A stretch of 64,000 bases of DNA from Isochrysis galbana. Taxonomy: Eukaryota > Haptophyta > Isochrysidales > Isochrysidaceae. The DNA lies in contig CM030934.1 of the NCBI GenBank assembly GCA_018136815.1, forward strand, positions 7,276,977-7,340,976, given 5' to 3'. The position numbers and the translations under genes are program-made. Every line of letters begins with the position of its first letter. The stretch's first letter is position 1. The notes beneath the pieces were generated by a model, which worked only from the letters and a program-made list of their open reading frames with translations, ran no database searches and was not told the DNA's origin. Below are positions 1 to 10,889 of the stretch, one piece after another.

Positions 1-272
1 CCGGCAACCCCGCACATGGCACATGGTAGTAGCATACCTCGACCCTTTTCTCCAGATCTCGCTCTCCCTACCCACCCGAACCCATGATTAGGCTATTAGG
101 CTGTGCGTGTGCTTTAGGAGAATTTAAAATATCCTTACAAGGCATATCACCCACTACGGATAGAAGGGAGAGCACAAGCTTGTTCGAATGGGGCTTATTG
201 TATCCATGAAGCGGCAGCCTCGAGTTGGGAAGTCTCCCGAGAGAGAAGGAGAGAGGGAGAGAGTGGGAGGGC

Positions 273-2726
273 ATGTCGACGCCCCGGGGGCGCGGGCGCG
301 GGAGGAACCCCGCTCGCGCTCGCCGCCGGCCCGGCACGCGCTGGTGGGCCGAGCGGCTGGTGGGGGTGTGCGATCCTATCACGCTCGAGCCGCTCTCGGA
401 CTTGGCCGTCCCACCGTTTGAGCTGAGCGCTGCACCGCCGCTCTCGACCGACTCAGACTGGTTTGACGCCCAGACGCTCGCAATGTACCTGGTCGCGCGA
501 GCCCATTTCTCCCACCCCATCTCGCGTCGCGCGCTCGATGAGACGGACTGTGCCAGGCTTGATGCTCACCTGCGCCGGCATTTACCTCACTGCAAGGCAG
601 AGGTCAGTCGCGCCTATGCGCACCGGCAGGAGCTTGAGGGTGCCAGCGCGAGTGCCGTGCTGCCTCGCGACCTTGTCACACAGCGTGAGGAGCTGGCAGC
701 ATCTCTGCGCACGTCCCTGTTTCGATTAGGCTCATCTGCGTCATCCAATGTAGATTTAAGACAGGGGCGGCACGCAGGAGCCCGATCAGGTAGGCAGGTC
801 ACGCTCATCCCGTCCTCACGGATTGATCCTGCGCCGTCTTGGACCGATCGGCGCCCCATATTCAACCTGCAGCCACCTCCATTACCTGTGACATCGTGGC
901 CGACGCACAACCCTCCAACATCCGACGATGAGCTCGCCGTGCGCACCGAGGGCAACCTTGCCATGGTTGATGATGACTTCCTGCCTGGTCATCTGCGCGA
1001 TGATTCTCATCGGATCACAGCTGCAAATCGTTCCGGCAGTGAATTCGCAGCGCGCAGAGCACGCTCGCAGAACAGTACAGGGTATTGGCCTCATCTGACT
1101 AATCCTGTTGCTCGGAGTCCCCCTTGGGCGACTGCTGCTCATTTATCTGCTTCCACCGCTTGCGCTTTTCCCGACCTGCCCGCCACCGATGAGGCAACTG
1201 CCAGAGCATCGCATTTAGCCACTCGGACGGCTAGGGCCACAGCCGAGGCTGAGAGGCGAGTCGCAGCGGCGGCTGCAAAGGCGGCTGCAAAGGCAGCTGC
1301 AGCTGCCGCAGACGATGCACTTCTGCAAGAGTTCATCGAGTACAGAACACAGGAACGGAGACGTAGACAGCAGGAACTCATCCAAGCTTGCAAGCAGCAA
1401 CTGCGAGCTGACGAGCGAGTGGAGCAAGAGTATCAGCTGGCCGACGCGATACCACAGGGCTTTGACACGCGGACTGCAAGCGCGTGCGGCGGGGGTATCA
1501 TGCAAACGGCTCGGACGATCGTCGCGGCCTTGGTGTGTCGTGCAGTAACTGTTGCCTTCTCGAAGTGGTTAGACATGAGATTGGGGGTCATGGCGGAGAC
1601 AAAAGCTGCCGCAGAGTTGGCGTCTAGCGACGCAGGCGAGGCAAGCCGATATAGCAAGCAGGCGTTGCACCTTGCCCGCGCGCGCGATTCGTCTCTCTTC
1701 CACGTCGAGCGGTGCCTAGACCTGTTTGTGCTCAAGATTGGCGAGCGCAAGTCGTCTTTGCCACCGATGCCACGGGCACAGCGGAAGCTCGTGCATGAGC
1801 TCGCGCACCTCTACCATATCGCAACGGTAGCGCATGGCACAGAGCCCAATCGCTACATAGACTTGATACGAACGCCAGGAACTGCGCCCCCTGCTCTCCG
1901 ACTCAGTGAGCTCGTGACCTACGAAGCAGAGATTGGATTTTCGGCTCCCGCGAGGACAGTTTCACTAAACGCGGGACCCGACATGTTGAGAGGCTGTGCG
2001 GAAGATGAGGCTAGCACGCATGCGGAGCCCCGGGAAGGCAGCTGGTGCATGCATCTGGTACAAGTCCAGTGTGCAGAGTCCATGATACGCTCCGCGGTGC
2101 GAGCGTCTCACAATGCTCACACAGGCCTAGTCAACATCAAGTGGTTGCCCGAGCGGAAGGCAGACCGGCAGGCGGCACGCGAGGCAATGAGGCTCGAAGC
2201 GCATCTCCACTTCGAGAACGAGGAAGCCGCACGCAACGCAGCGGCGGCCATGGGCGGGGGCAGACGTGGCGCATTTCGCGTTCATGGCGTCTTCCCGAGT
2301 CACCCTCGCGCCGATGAGCTGTCCACGGGAATGGCGGTGCGGAGTGGAAGCGCATCACAAGCAGGGTCAATCAACGAGTCGCAAGTCGATGGGCGTGTCG
2401 ATGATGCGTCGGATCGTGCGGCACCAGTGCTTGCCCAATGCGCTCCAACACCATGTGCTGCCCGTCATCGAGGGCGGCGTACGGCTTTCGAGGCGCCATT
2501 GGGCGCGTGGATCAGTGACGGGGCGGATGTCAATTCGGCACGCGCAGCGTCCGAGTCAGCAGTTGCCATGCTACTCGAAATGGGCTTCCCAAAAGTCATT
2601 TGTTGCCAAGCAGTGGGCCACGCCGAGCAGTCATCGCATACGGATGATCTGCTGAGTGCCGCTTTGGATTGGCTGGAACGGAATCCATCGGGTGGATCGT
2701 GTGCCGGCGCATCGCACTACTCGTGA
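273..2726 (+). CDS. R3H and UBA domain protein with N-terminal U-box-like segment
   Basis: A single-exon frame of 817 residues. I start it at the ATG at 273; the frame is open back to 225 but has no ATG there. Near residue 34 is a DPITLEPL-type segment followed by a WFDAQTLAMYLV block, a conserved N-terminal module of unclear function that looks U-box-like. Residues about 315-388 are an Ala/Glu/Arg/Gln-rich likely coiled coil. An R3H motif (Arg504, then His508 in RKLVH) opens a region resembling the single-strand nucleic-acid-binding R3H domain. Residues about 761-806 fit a UBA domain (LLEMGF through LDWLERN), which binds ubiquitin. Inference: a nucleic-acid-binding adaptor linked to ubiquitin. 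Both R3H and UBA are short domains, so the names are firm but the function is not. A purine-rich stretch (231-262) lies just upstream and no intron is needed. Confidence 0.8.
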   Translation: MSTPRGRGRGRNPARARRRPGTRWWAERLVGVCDPITLEPLSDLAVPPFELSAAPPLSTDSDWFDAQTLAMYLVARAHFSHPISRRALDETDCARLDAHLRRHLPHCKAEVSRAYAHRQELEGASASAVLPRDLVTQREELAASLRTSLFRLGSSASSNVDLRQGRHAGARSGRQVTLIPSSRIDPAPSWTDRRPIFNLQPPPLPVTSWPTHNPPTSDDELAVRTEGNLAMVDDDFLPGHLRDDSHRITAANRSGSEFAARRARSQNSTGYWPHLTNPVARSPPWATAAHLSASTACAFPDLPATDEATARASHLATRTARATAEAERRVAAAAAKAAAKAAAAAADDALLQEFIEYRTQERRRRQQELIQACKQQLRADERVEQEYQLADAIPQGFDTRTASACGGGIMQTARTIVAALVCRAVTVAFSKWLDMRLGVMAETKAAAELASSDAGEASRYSKQALHLARARDSSLFHVERCLDLFVLKIGERKSSLPPMPRAQRKLVHELAHLYHIATVAHGTEPNRYIDLIRTPGTAPPALRLSELVTYEAEIGFSAPARTVSLNAGPDMLRGCAEDEASTHAEPREGSWCMHLVQVQCAESMIRSAVRASHNAHTGLVNIKWLPERKADRQAAREAMRLEAHLHFENEEAARNAAAAMGGGRRGAFRVHGVFPSHPRADELSTGMAVRSGSASQAGSINESQVDGRVDDASDRAAPVLAQCAPTPCAARHRGRRTAFEAPLGAWISDGADVNSARAASESAVAMLLEMGFPKVICCQAVGHAEQSSHTDDLLSAALDWLERNPSGGSCAGASHYS

Positions 2727-2870
2727 CAGATGGGTTTGACTTTAGCCACCTCACCATCTTTCACAAGCTCCAACTACTGTGGGGAGCGCGGCGTGGTTGC
2801 AATGCCCCCCACGGTCGAAGGTTGTCCGTTAACAGCTTGTGGTAGAGAGGGCGGCTAAAGCTAGATACTA

Positions 2871-3060
2871 AGCAACCTACTTTTATAAGTGGGGGTCGAT
2901 GGGGGCCTCGCGCCCCCCTCACTCCATCGCGGACACCCTCCTGGGCTACTGGGTGGGCCCGTGCAACCAACCCCCTGCATTCTGGCAGGGGCTAGGCACT
3001 CAACAACCTGACGCCCAGACCCCTTAGTCCTTAGTGGGCGAGGGTCGCGACCAAGGCTCA
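2871..3060 (+). repeat. Partial copy of hairpin-tipped retroposon
   Basis: This stretch matches the beginning of the complete element at 3631: the same hairpin tip with a TTTATA-type loop, then a G-run/C-run hairpin, then a block ending in a GGGGCTAGGC-like motif. It lacks the rest of the element and I see no target-site duplication. The 144 bases between the upstream stop codon and this repeat hold nothing I recognise. Confidence 0.7.
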
Positions 3061-3299
3061 CCTACAATACTGAGATTACTTCTGATTACCAAGAAATGCA
3101 AGTATTGCGGCATATGGTGACCCTTTGACCCGAGTAATCACTCTCTCAGACCTCCTATAGCATCAGTTATGTCGTTTTCGAGTAATCTAATGCACTACTA
3201 GATACTTATATGCGAGGTTATACTTACGTTCTATTTTTGTATTGGCCGTCGTTTCCGATTTTTGAACCCCCCCCCCCCCGACGCCCGACTCATTCCGGC

Positions 3300-3612
3300 C
3301 CAGCCACCTCCGATCTCCCGACATGCCTCGAGGTCGCGGCCGTGGGCGCGGTGCCATGCGCAACGTGCTGACAACGACTCTCATGCTGATGGCCAAGACT
3401 CGGACCCGGTGCTCACGGAGGTGCGGAAGTGCGGAAGGACATCCAGAAGGAGACCGTCGAGAGGTACAAAGATAAGCAAGGCATCGTGAACGAGTTCTGG
3501 CTGCCTTTTGGGACATGAGGAAGGCCTTCCCACTTCATTTCTTCGTCTTCAAACAATGTGCGTCGCATTTGCCGCACGAGGCGAACGTGGAGCAAATCTT
3601 TTCGCTCGCAGG
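3300..3612 (+). pseudogene. hAT-like transposase C-terminal remnant
   Basis: Two short frames together read like the C-terminal dimerisation part of a hAT transposase. One runs through a KETVERYKDKQGIVNEFW-like segment (about 3436-3518). The other (from about 3516) has CASHLPHEANVEQIFSLAGK, where the VEQIFSLAG part matches the S-x-x-E-R-x-F-S core of the family. At least one frame change separates them, so this is a dead fragment. A run of about 14 C at 3267-3280 lies upstream. The retroposon at 3631 is inserted directly after it. The match is short and family-level only. Confidence 0.5.
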
Positions 3613-4565
3613 TAAGCTAGCAAATCCCAAAACCTACTTTTATAAGTGGGGGTCAATGGGGGCCTCGCGCCCCCCTCTCTCCATCGCGGACACCCCCCGG
3701 GGTGGGCCCGTACAATCAACCCCAGCCCCTGCCCTTTGGCAGGGGCTGGGCAATCAACACTCTGGCCCAGACCCCTAGTGGGCGCGGGCCGAGACTCGCA
3801 CTCCCACGCCCAGCATGGGCCTGCCCTCGAGCTGACTCCCCCCCCTCCCCTGGTCGCCAGGCATACAGAGGCCACTGGGAGGCTCCAATGGCCAGCGTGG
3901 CAAGCGTGGGAGAGGCAGGGGGGGCCAGGGGCTGAGCCCCAGCCTCCACTGCCCCCTGAGCTGCCCTTGCTGGCCCTCTGGGAGCCCCCAAAGGCCCTCT
4001 GAGAGCAGGCCGTGGCGCGCCGCATGGCGACGCGCCGCAGGGAGAGGGGCGGAGGAGAATGGAGAGAGGGAGAGGGGGGAATTTGCGCCCCCCCGATGGA
4101 GTGCGGTAAGAAACGGGCCCCGTTTGCGTTAGCAAACGGGCGAAGGGGGCGGCTGGCGACAGGAGGGGCGAGAAGAAGGGAGTGGCTCAAGACGTCCCTG
4201 TGGCAGGTATCGGGGGGCGCAGTCATTTATTTCTTCGAGGACTGCTCGCGGCGCGAGCTGTAAGGGCCGTTCTGCTTCACGACGAGAGGTCCCTCCCCCC
4301 CCCCCCGGTGTTTTTCCCCGGAGAGTCGGCCGGCGTCGACCGGTCCGCCTCAATGGGTTTTCCCTCATTGTAACTTGTGGGGAGTTATAATGGGAGCCGG
4401 GGATTTGCGAGGGGGGAGATTTGAAGGGATGCATATGTGTATGTGTCTGTGCCATCACTTCAAGGCGTGCGGGCAAGTGCGCTGAGGGGTGTCGTGATAG
4501 TACCGGGCTAGTGGGAGTAGTGGTACTAACGCTCAGTTGTTTTATTATAAGCTAGCAAATCCCAA
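3613..4565 (+). mobile_element. Hairpin-tipped retroposon, complete copy with 18-bp target duplication
   Basis: The 18-base sequence TAAGCTAGCAAATCCCAA occurs at 3613-3630 and again at 4548-4565, bracketing a 917-bp insert (3631-4547). The insert begins with a hairpin (CCTACTT pairing with AAGTGGG around a TTAT loop) and a second G-run/C-run hairpin. Its middle is GC-rich and resembles copies at 8654, 16367 and 43025. Its 3' end differs from theirs, ending GTTGTTTTATTA. Long target duplications of variable size are what target-primed reverse transcription leaves, so I class it as a non-LTR retroposon. It has no convincing long coding frame and is probably non-autonomous. Confidence 0.8.
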
Positions 4566-5338
4566 TATGTACGCGCACAACCTTACCCGGAGACGCGCCT
4601 CTGCCTTAGGCGAGTTTTTCGGCTAGGACGAGTGCCTCTGCTACGAGGCCGAGGTTGTCGTTCATTGTCAGATTTCCTTTATCGTTTTCTATGAAGATGG
4701 GGGCGCTGAGCTCTATCTAGCGGTCTTTTCAGCTTAGGTTTCCTACCCTGGGCCACCGTGCGAGTGCGCATTCGGTAATGGCCGTTTGGCGGGGCAATGC
4801 ATCTCACCAGGGTAGTGAACCTTATTAGCGTGGATTCTAAGACCGGTATGTAGTGGTACGTGTGTGATTCAAACTCTATTCTGTAGAAGTCTCTTATTAT
4901 GTACCTCCATGCTATTATGTAGAGGGTTTTTAGGCTATCGGGCGTGGATTCTGCCGGGTATGCAACCAGTCTGTCTTTTATTTTCTGTTTTTTTGGCCTA
5001 TTTGGTTTTGGGGTGTAGTTGGCGATTGCGTCTATTGTGTCGAAGATTTTCCTCGTCGCGGGGCACCACGCTAGGTGACACGAGTCTTCTTGGTGTTTGT
5101 CGCACATTCTGCATTTTCTCGTCGTGCTATTCTCGAATCTGTTCCTGGTACCTATCCTCCTGTGAGTGATGTGTTTGAAGTGTGGGTGTTTGTCGGTGTG
5201 TTTTAGCAACGGCAGGGTATATAACCTGGCTATGTGCTTCCAGTCGTCTTTGGTGATGTCGAGGCGGTTTTCCCACGCCTTTCTGGTTGCCTGCGAGTCG
5301 TTGCGGCGTGTTGCTTTGAGAGCGATCTTTGTTTGCGA
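4566..5338 (-). mobile_element. LINE 3' fragment (ORF2 C-terminus)
   Basis: The minus strand encodes the last part of a LINE ORF2 product. The longest in-frame piece is 4679-5209, containing KHITHRRIGTRNRF and a zinc knuckle CRMC...SCHLAWC (about 5065-5116). The same protein is found in a longer copy at 21484-22822 on the plus strand. The homology continues in other frames on both sides (to about 5338 upstream and to a stop near 4614), so at least two frameshifts have accumulated. No reverse transcriptase core is present. It abuts the copia relic at its upstream end, and the retroposon at 3631-4547 is inserted at its downstream edge. Confidence 0.75.
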
Positions 5339-5339
5339 G

Positions 5340-8048
5340 GCCGCCGAGCTCCTTGTTGATAGCTACGCGCCAATAGTCGGCATGGGTGGACTGAAGCGCT
5401 TGACGGTACGTCTTGGGGACCGTCACATCCCCCATGTCGGCAACGACGGTGACGGCTTGAGCGAAGAGTGAATGGTCGCTACCGGCGTGAGCAAAAGGTG
5501 GACAGCTGTCGTCGGTAGTGAGCAGGTCGGAAGTAAAAGCAAAACATAAAGGATCAGTACGAGAATCGAACCCCATTGCTGCAGCACCAAGAGCAAAGAC
5601 TGCTGCAGCCTGAGCCATAGAGGCATTGTGCAACGCAGGTGTAACAGCAGAAGTGGTATTCATACCATGATGTTGTTGTTCGAGCTCGAGGAGGCGTGGG
5701 GAGCGACGAATCGCAGATGGTGCAGCAACAGGTGCAGGTACAGGAGTTGGAACGGGTGCAGGAGAGGGGGCAGGTGCAGAGGCAGCTGAATCATCGTCAT
5801 CCTCAAGCCAGCTGGGTCTAGGCTCATCCTTGAGGCCCGGGAACTGGTCCTCCCATACGCGGATCTTGGCTGCAACCATTACACTTTTGGAGTCGAGTAA
5901 GTAGACAACATGGCCAGGGCTCTCCTCAGAAGGCCCCATGTAGAGGCCATACCAACCTCTGTCGGCGAAGTGGCGATCGCCAACGCGTCGCGGCACGGGG
6001 GCAACGACGGCACAAAGGCAACCAAAAGCATATAGACAACGGATGTCAGGGGGGTGCCCAGTGAGGAGGTGATAAGGCGACAAGTTCCGGCGAGAAGGTC
6101 GTGGAAGCCTGTTGGTGATCCAAACCGCTGTCTGCATGGCAAAGGGATGAAAGGAAGGAGGGAGACCAGCAGCAGCAAGAAGGACGCGAGCTGTACCAAA
6201 AGTGACGCCCCACATACGTTCCACATGTGAGTTTTGTTGCGGCGTGTATTCTGATGAGTAGCTCACGCGGATACGGTCATAGGACCGTTGCTTCTCCCCT
6301 TCCACATCTGGGCGGGTAACATCATCCTCAAGGAGGTAGATGGCATCTGTGAGCTTCCACGCGACGTAGCCGGAGAAGAGGATGGCCCATTCCATGTATT
6401 CAGACCTCTCGCCAGAGAAGGTGGGCAAAGTAGAAGCCTCTGAATTTGCCGGCGCACAAACGAAGGTGGGTAGCTGGGACAAAAGTAAGAGAAGCACCAT
6501 GAAGGAGGGCCGAGGCGCTGAGAACCGAAATAACGGAGTAGACGACCTGACAAGACAAGCGGACTCGGCGCGAGCACGAATGCGTTGTGACTCCAAGAGA
6601 TTTCGATGGCGTTCACGGGCTAGAAAAGCCGCATAGCCGGACTTCTTCTTCTTGAGTGGGAGAACTAGAGGAGCATCATCTTCTCCCCTCTCATCCGTGC
6701 TGCAGCGTTGATAGTAAGCGAAGCGCTCGGTTGCCCAGGTAAAGAGTTTCCGGGCACTGAGGTAGAGAGAGAAGGAGACCGAGAAAAGAGAGGTAGCCCA
6801 AGAGCTTAGTGGGTTGTAAACTTTGTAGAGGGAGAGTGATAGGGTGCGACGGGCTGTATGGCGTACAACCGTAGAAGTTGCGAGCAACGTGACGAGCCAA
6901 GTATTGCCCCGAGTGCGCAGATCTTTGGCAGCAACAAATGCGGCACAGACAGCAAAAGTGGTTGAGTGTCGCAGAAACGAGAAAGCCAAATGGCAGCAAC
7001 CAAGGAGGCGATGGAGAGACGCCATGAAGGCTCCAACATAGGAGATGGAGGGGAAGATAGCACGTGAGTGGCGGCGGCGTCGAGTGGCGGCGCGACGAGC
7101 AGCACGTGATGGGTGTAGAGGTCCAGGTGGGACAGCATGGAGGGCTCCATAGAATGACAGCTGGTCAAGAAGGGCCTGCAACCATGTATCAGAGAAGAGA
7201 AGTCCCAAAACTCCAACATAGGAGATGGAGGAGTAGATAGCACGTGAGTGGCGGCGGCGGCGAGTGACGGCGCGACGAGCGGCACGTGATGAGTGTAGAG
7301 GTCCAGATGGGACAGAATGGAGGGCTCCATAGAATGACAGCTGGTCAAGGAGGGCTTGCAACCATTTATCAGAGAAGAGAAGTCCACCCCATCCCAGAAG
7401 GGGGGGAGTGAGGGGTGGTGGCTGAAGTGAGAGTGAGAATTGCGTGCAAACGCGCGTAGGAGAGAGGTTTAGGAAACCGCGAGATTCCTCTTGCATGTTT
7501 ATGATGGGGGAGAGATTTTCACCAAAGCTAGAGACCTGAGACATAAGGGAAAGGATAGAGGGAGAGGAAACACCTCCTCCATGCCAAAGGGCCTTGGGGT
7601 GGAGATGTAAGAAAGGAAGAGTGGGACGATAAGGCGATGCGCTTGGGCGTTTTGGTGAAAAGACGCCGGTGACGGCGTTCTTCGACACGAGTTCATCGCA
7701 GATTTTTGCAGAGGGCTCACCCTGAGGCAGACAGAAGGGGCAGGGGAGGAAGAGGGCCCATCCCACTGCCCCCAAGGTCTCCCCCTTGGTGCAATGGGAT
7801 GACGCTCGCTTGCGGTGAGGTGCGCATGCTGCAGTTCGACGCTCGTCGAGTGCGACGAGCGAGTGCGAGTCTGGCAGGGACAGGCAGGCAGGCATGGACA
7901 GAGGCATGGCAGTGGCACACACCTGGGTGGGAGCTCCATATCGCACTGGCTGCCAGGGAGCAGCCAGGGCGGCAACAAAAAGCAGTAAGGTCATGACAGA
8001 CAGTGAGAGAGACAGTGCTACAGGGGTGAGGGTCAGAACCTGGGACAC
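5340..8048 (-). mobile_element. Ty1/copia LTR retrotransposon fossil
   Basis: The minus strand carries recognisable copia parts: a gag-like start (YMEWA, YVAWKL near 6330-6400), the C-terminal half of the integrase (EYTPQQNSHVERMWG, then a LPRPSRRNLSPYHLLTG block), a proline-rich linker, and the first residues of the reverse transcriptase region (VPKTYRQAL...DYWRVAINKE). It is broken, with several losses, and no LTR pair was identified. The upstream part of the open frame (about 6650-8048) has no family match. The fossil looks old. The 588 bases from 8049 to 8636 may be its leader or LTR, but I see no evidence for that. Confidence 0.75.
7031..7390. repeat. Two-copy 180-bp tandem duplication
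   Basis: Unit 1 (7031-7210) and unit 2 (7211-about 7390) begin with the same CTCCAACATAGGAGATGGAG and stay alignable to the end with scattered substitutions. The period is 180 bases, a multiple of three, and a minus-strand frame reads through both. The second unit is followed by unrelated sequence. It lies within the upstream part of the copia relic. No function is visible. Confidence 0.85.
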
Positions 8049-8636
8049 CTGGGGGCACTGGGGAACTCACCAAGATACCCCTGGGGCACGGTGATTCTAC
8101 AGTAATCACAATCGCACAAACCCTTACATATACCCCACCACGGTTCTTTGGATGATACTCTGAGACAAACAGGAAGGCGTGCGAGGGAACAAAGAAGGAA
8201 TCAAGGATTTAGGGAATCGGCGAGTATTGCCTTAGTATGAGCCGATGAAGCGTCGTGAGTGTTGATGAAGGTGAGATTCCTTAGGTGCACTAAGTCGATC
8301 TAGAGTGAGCTGAGATCCCCAAGATGAAGGCGAGGTCTAGAAGTCGATGTGCAAATGACTCGGGAACCCTAAGAACTCGATGTGCATCAACTGCAGATGA
8401 TAATGTAGAGAAGAGTCCAGAAGGTGGTGCACATGATGAAAGAGGCTGATGACTTGATGAAAAGGAATCTGGCAGACAAAGTTATCGGTAAAGACGATTC
8501 TATCGGTAAGGACCAATGGGTTGTGTTGGCAGATGACGGCACTCTGTGATAAGCCTGGGCCCTAAGCCTAAGCCTGGGGCCAGCTGCGCCGGCGCGCCGG
8601 TGTGTCTGCAACTCGCAGCTCGCACAATGCTCGCTC

Positions 8637-9503
8637 GCTGCTCGCTAGGTATAAAAAAAAAATTCTTGAAGGTGCCCGCTATGCTGCTACTGACTCACAC
8701 CCCTCCGGTATCTCACTCGCCATCGCCTATACCCCACACTCTCATCCCCGCTTCCGCTACCCCCCCTACGGGGGGTGGGCCCGCGTGCACTACGACGGGC
8801 CAGGCGGGTGGGGGGCGGGCTGGGGCAGGCCTGTCAGTTCTATCTCTGCGGACAAACGTAAACGCGCGCGTCGCTTACCTTATTTTGTCTCTTCGTTTTG
8901 TGGACCCCGCCTCTTGGGTCGTTCTTCGTCTGGCGCCGCGCTTCCGCGGTGCCCGCCTGTCACATCGGGTGTCGACCTGTAAACATATCGTAAACGAGCG
9001 TGAGTATTACCTTTCCTCGGACCAGATCGTGTCGTTTTTTTTTGTCGTTCTTTCCTCGTCGTTCTCTTCGTTCTCTTCCGGCGTGCGATGCCCGCGCGCG
9101 CCATGGCCCCCTCTGGAGGGACCCTCGGGTCCCCCCAGAGAGCCAGCTGGGCCAGCTCAGGGGGCAGTGGAGGCTGGGGCTGGGCCCCTGGCCTCCCCTG
9201 CCTCTCCCTCGCTGGCCTCGCTGGCTCTGGGTGCCTTCCTGGCGGCTCGGATGCTCTGTGACTCAGTGGAGAAGGGGTGGGTCAGTGCGATGGGGAACAT
9301 GTGCAGGCGAATGCGTGCGGCGCGCGGCGCGCGCTTGGCGGTAGTCTGGACAGGAATGATGTCAGCTCAGCCCCTGCCAGCAGGCAGGGGCTGAGGATGA
9401 TTGTGCAGGCCCACCCAGAGGGTGTCTGCGATGGAGGAGGGGGGGAACGCGGCCCCCATGACCCTATCAGTTTTACTGATAGTTGCGCTGCTCGCTAGGT
9501 ATA
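8637..9503 (-). mobile_element. Hairpin-tipped retroposon, minus strand, 17-bp target duplication
   Basis: The 17-base sequence GCTGCTCGCTAGGTATA is present at 8637-8653 and 9487-9503. The insert between (8654-9486, 833 bp) is on the minus strand: its 5' tip near 9486 is a hairpin with arms CTATCAG and CTGATAG, followed by the family's G-run/C-run hairpin and GC-rich middle. Its 3' end at 8654 is a T-run after CTTCAAGAA. The tip stem differs in sequence from those at 3631 and 16367 yet stays paired. A 282-residue plus-strand frame (8546-9394) crosses it, but I do not regard that as a gene. Confidence 0.8.
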
Positions 9504-10889
9504 TGTGCGTACATGGAAGATATGGTTATGGCTATGGCTATGGCAAGTGCGGACGCCTCCATCTACCCCCCCCCCCCCGCAAAATATTATAATATCATTT
9601 TCTAACGTAAACACCATTTTCTAACGTAAACACTGGCGGCCTGTTTTTCGGGCTGTTTTTCTGTACAACCCAAAAACAGCTGTTTTCACTGTTTTTCTTG
9701 GGCTTGTCGACTGTTTTTCACATGTAGGATTTTAGCGCACGAGGAACCGTTTCGTTACAGGAGACTAGAGGGCGTTCCGTCAATATAATGTTGAACTCAA
9801 TCTTTCACATTTCAATTGAACAATGGACGCCCGACGGCTCACAGCGCGTCTGCCTCATATTCGACGGAACGCGGCCTTGTCTAAAGCACCTGCCGCGGTG
9901 CCGTCGCGGTGCCTGAGCTGTCGAGAGGAGGGAGAGAGAAGCAGCAGCGGAGAGAGGACACGATTCTAAGTATTTACGATAGGGAGCCATTCGCGAGATC
10001 TTGCGGGTTGCGGGTGAGAAGGGTAAACCTGAAGAGGGGAGATCGCGAGGAATGCCACGTTCCTCGCCGTGTTGGAGTGGCGGTGACATCACCGAACATG
10101 CGAGATCGCGAGATACAATAGCGAAAGTTGGCCGGCGCCGTGGTCTCGGTGGTGATCGCCGGCAAACTTTCCCCACCGCTGCAGAGTTTACCCGCTTGAT
10201 GTGCAGGGGCTGCGAGATGCGTGCAGGAGGTGGGCGCATGCGACCGTTATCCACCGTGTTTTCGAGCACCATCCTCGATGCGCCGCCGTGAGCTCGCCTC
10301 ATCCCCCGCCCATCCCTCCACCTTCTCCTATCGCCCCGCCACGGCGCCAAAGACTTCCCGAACATGGGAATCTTGAGGATCTTCTCCTAGCGAGGATTGC
10401 GGCAACTGCCCCGCCGGTGGCCGGCCCGCGGCGGCGGAGGGGCCTTCATCATCGGGAAACGGACGAAGCTCCCCGCTCCCCCCTCCCCACCCCCCGTTTC
10501 TTACTCTCTCCACCTTCTCCTTCTCCTTTCTCCCTCCCCTCCCTCTCTCCTTCTGTGATGGTGTGTCACGTCAGCGAGAGCGCAGTTGAGAAACCGAGGA
10601 AGAGGAGGAGGAGACTCGAGATGAAACGGGGGGAGATGAAATCACGATTCGGGGGCGGGGGGGGGGAGGAGGGGGAGGGGGGAGGAAGGGGAGGCAGGAG
10701 ACGGGGTCCCACCGGGAGAGCTGAAAGTGACAGTGAGGGGAAGAGAAGAGAAAAGAGAGAGAAGCTCACCCGGGCACGGCGGCCAAGAAGCCCTTCTCCC
10801 CACCTTTCCCGCCGCCACCCCCTACCCCCAACAACACACTGCTCACTACTGCCCTAGCCGGCCGATCTCCCCACCTTCACCGCTATACC
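9504..10889. other. Intergenic region upstream of the histidine kinase
   Basis: No gene is recognised here. It holds two 19-base direct repeats (9596-9614 and 9615-9633, CATTTTCTAACGTAAACAC), a cluster of CTGTTTTTC-like motifs with a 14-base palindrome AAAACAGCTGTTTT (about 9663-9730), a pyrimidine-rich tract (about 10500-10555) and purine-rich tracts (about 10590-10770). The last several hundred bases are probably the promoter and leader of the downstream kinase. Open frames such as 9805-10365 (-) and 10201-10857 (+) are low-complexity and unsupported. Confidence 0.5.

Noticed and set aside
5563-5580. GGTTCGATTC on the minus strand, like a tRNA T-arm
   Set aside because: It lies in the copia relic's coding sequence and no acceptor, D-arm or anticodon arm can be folded around it.
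8546-9394. A 282-residue plus-strand frame
   Set aside because: It crosses a minus-strand retroposon bounded by target duplications and is not conserved in the other copies.
9805-10365. A 186-residue minus-strand frame upstream of the histidine kinase
   Set aside because: Arg/Pro-rich composition, no motif, and GC-rich sequence makes such chance frames common.
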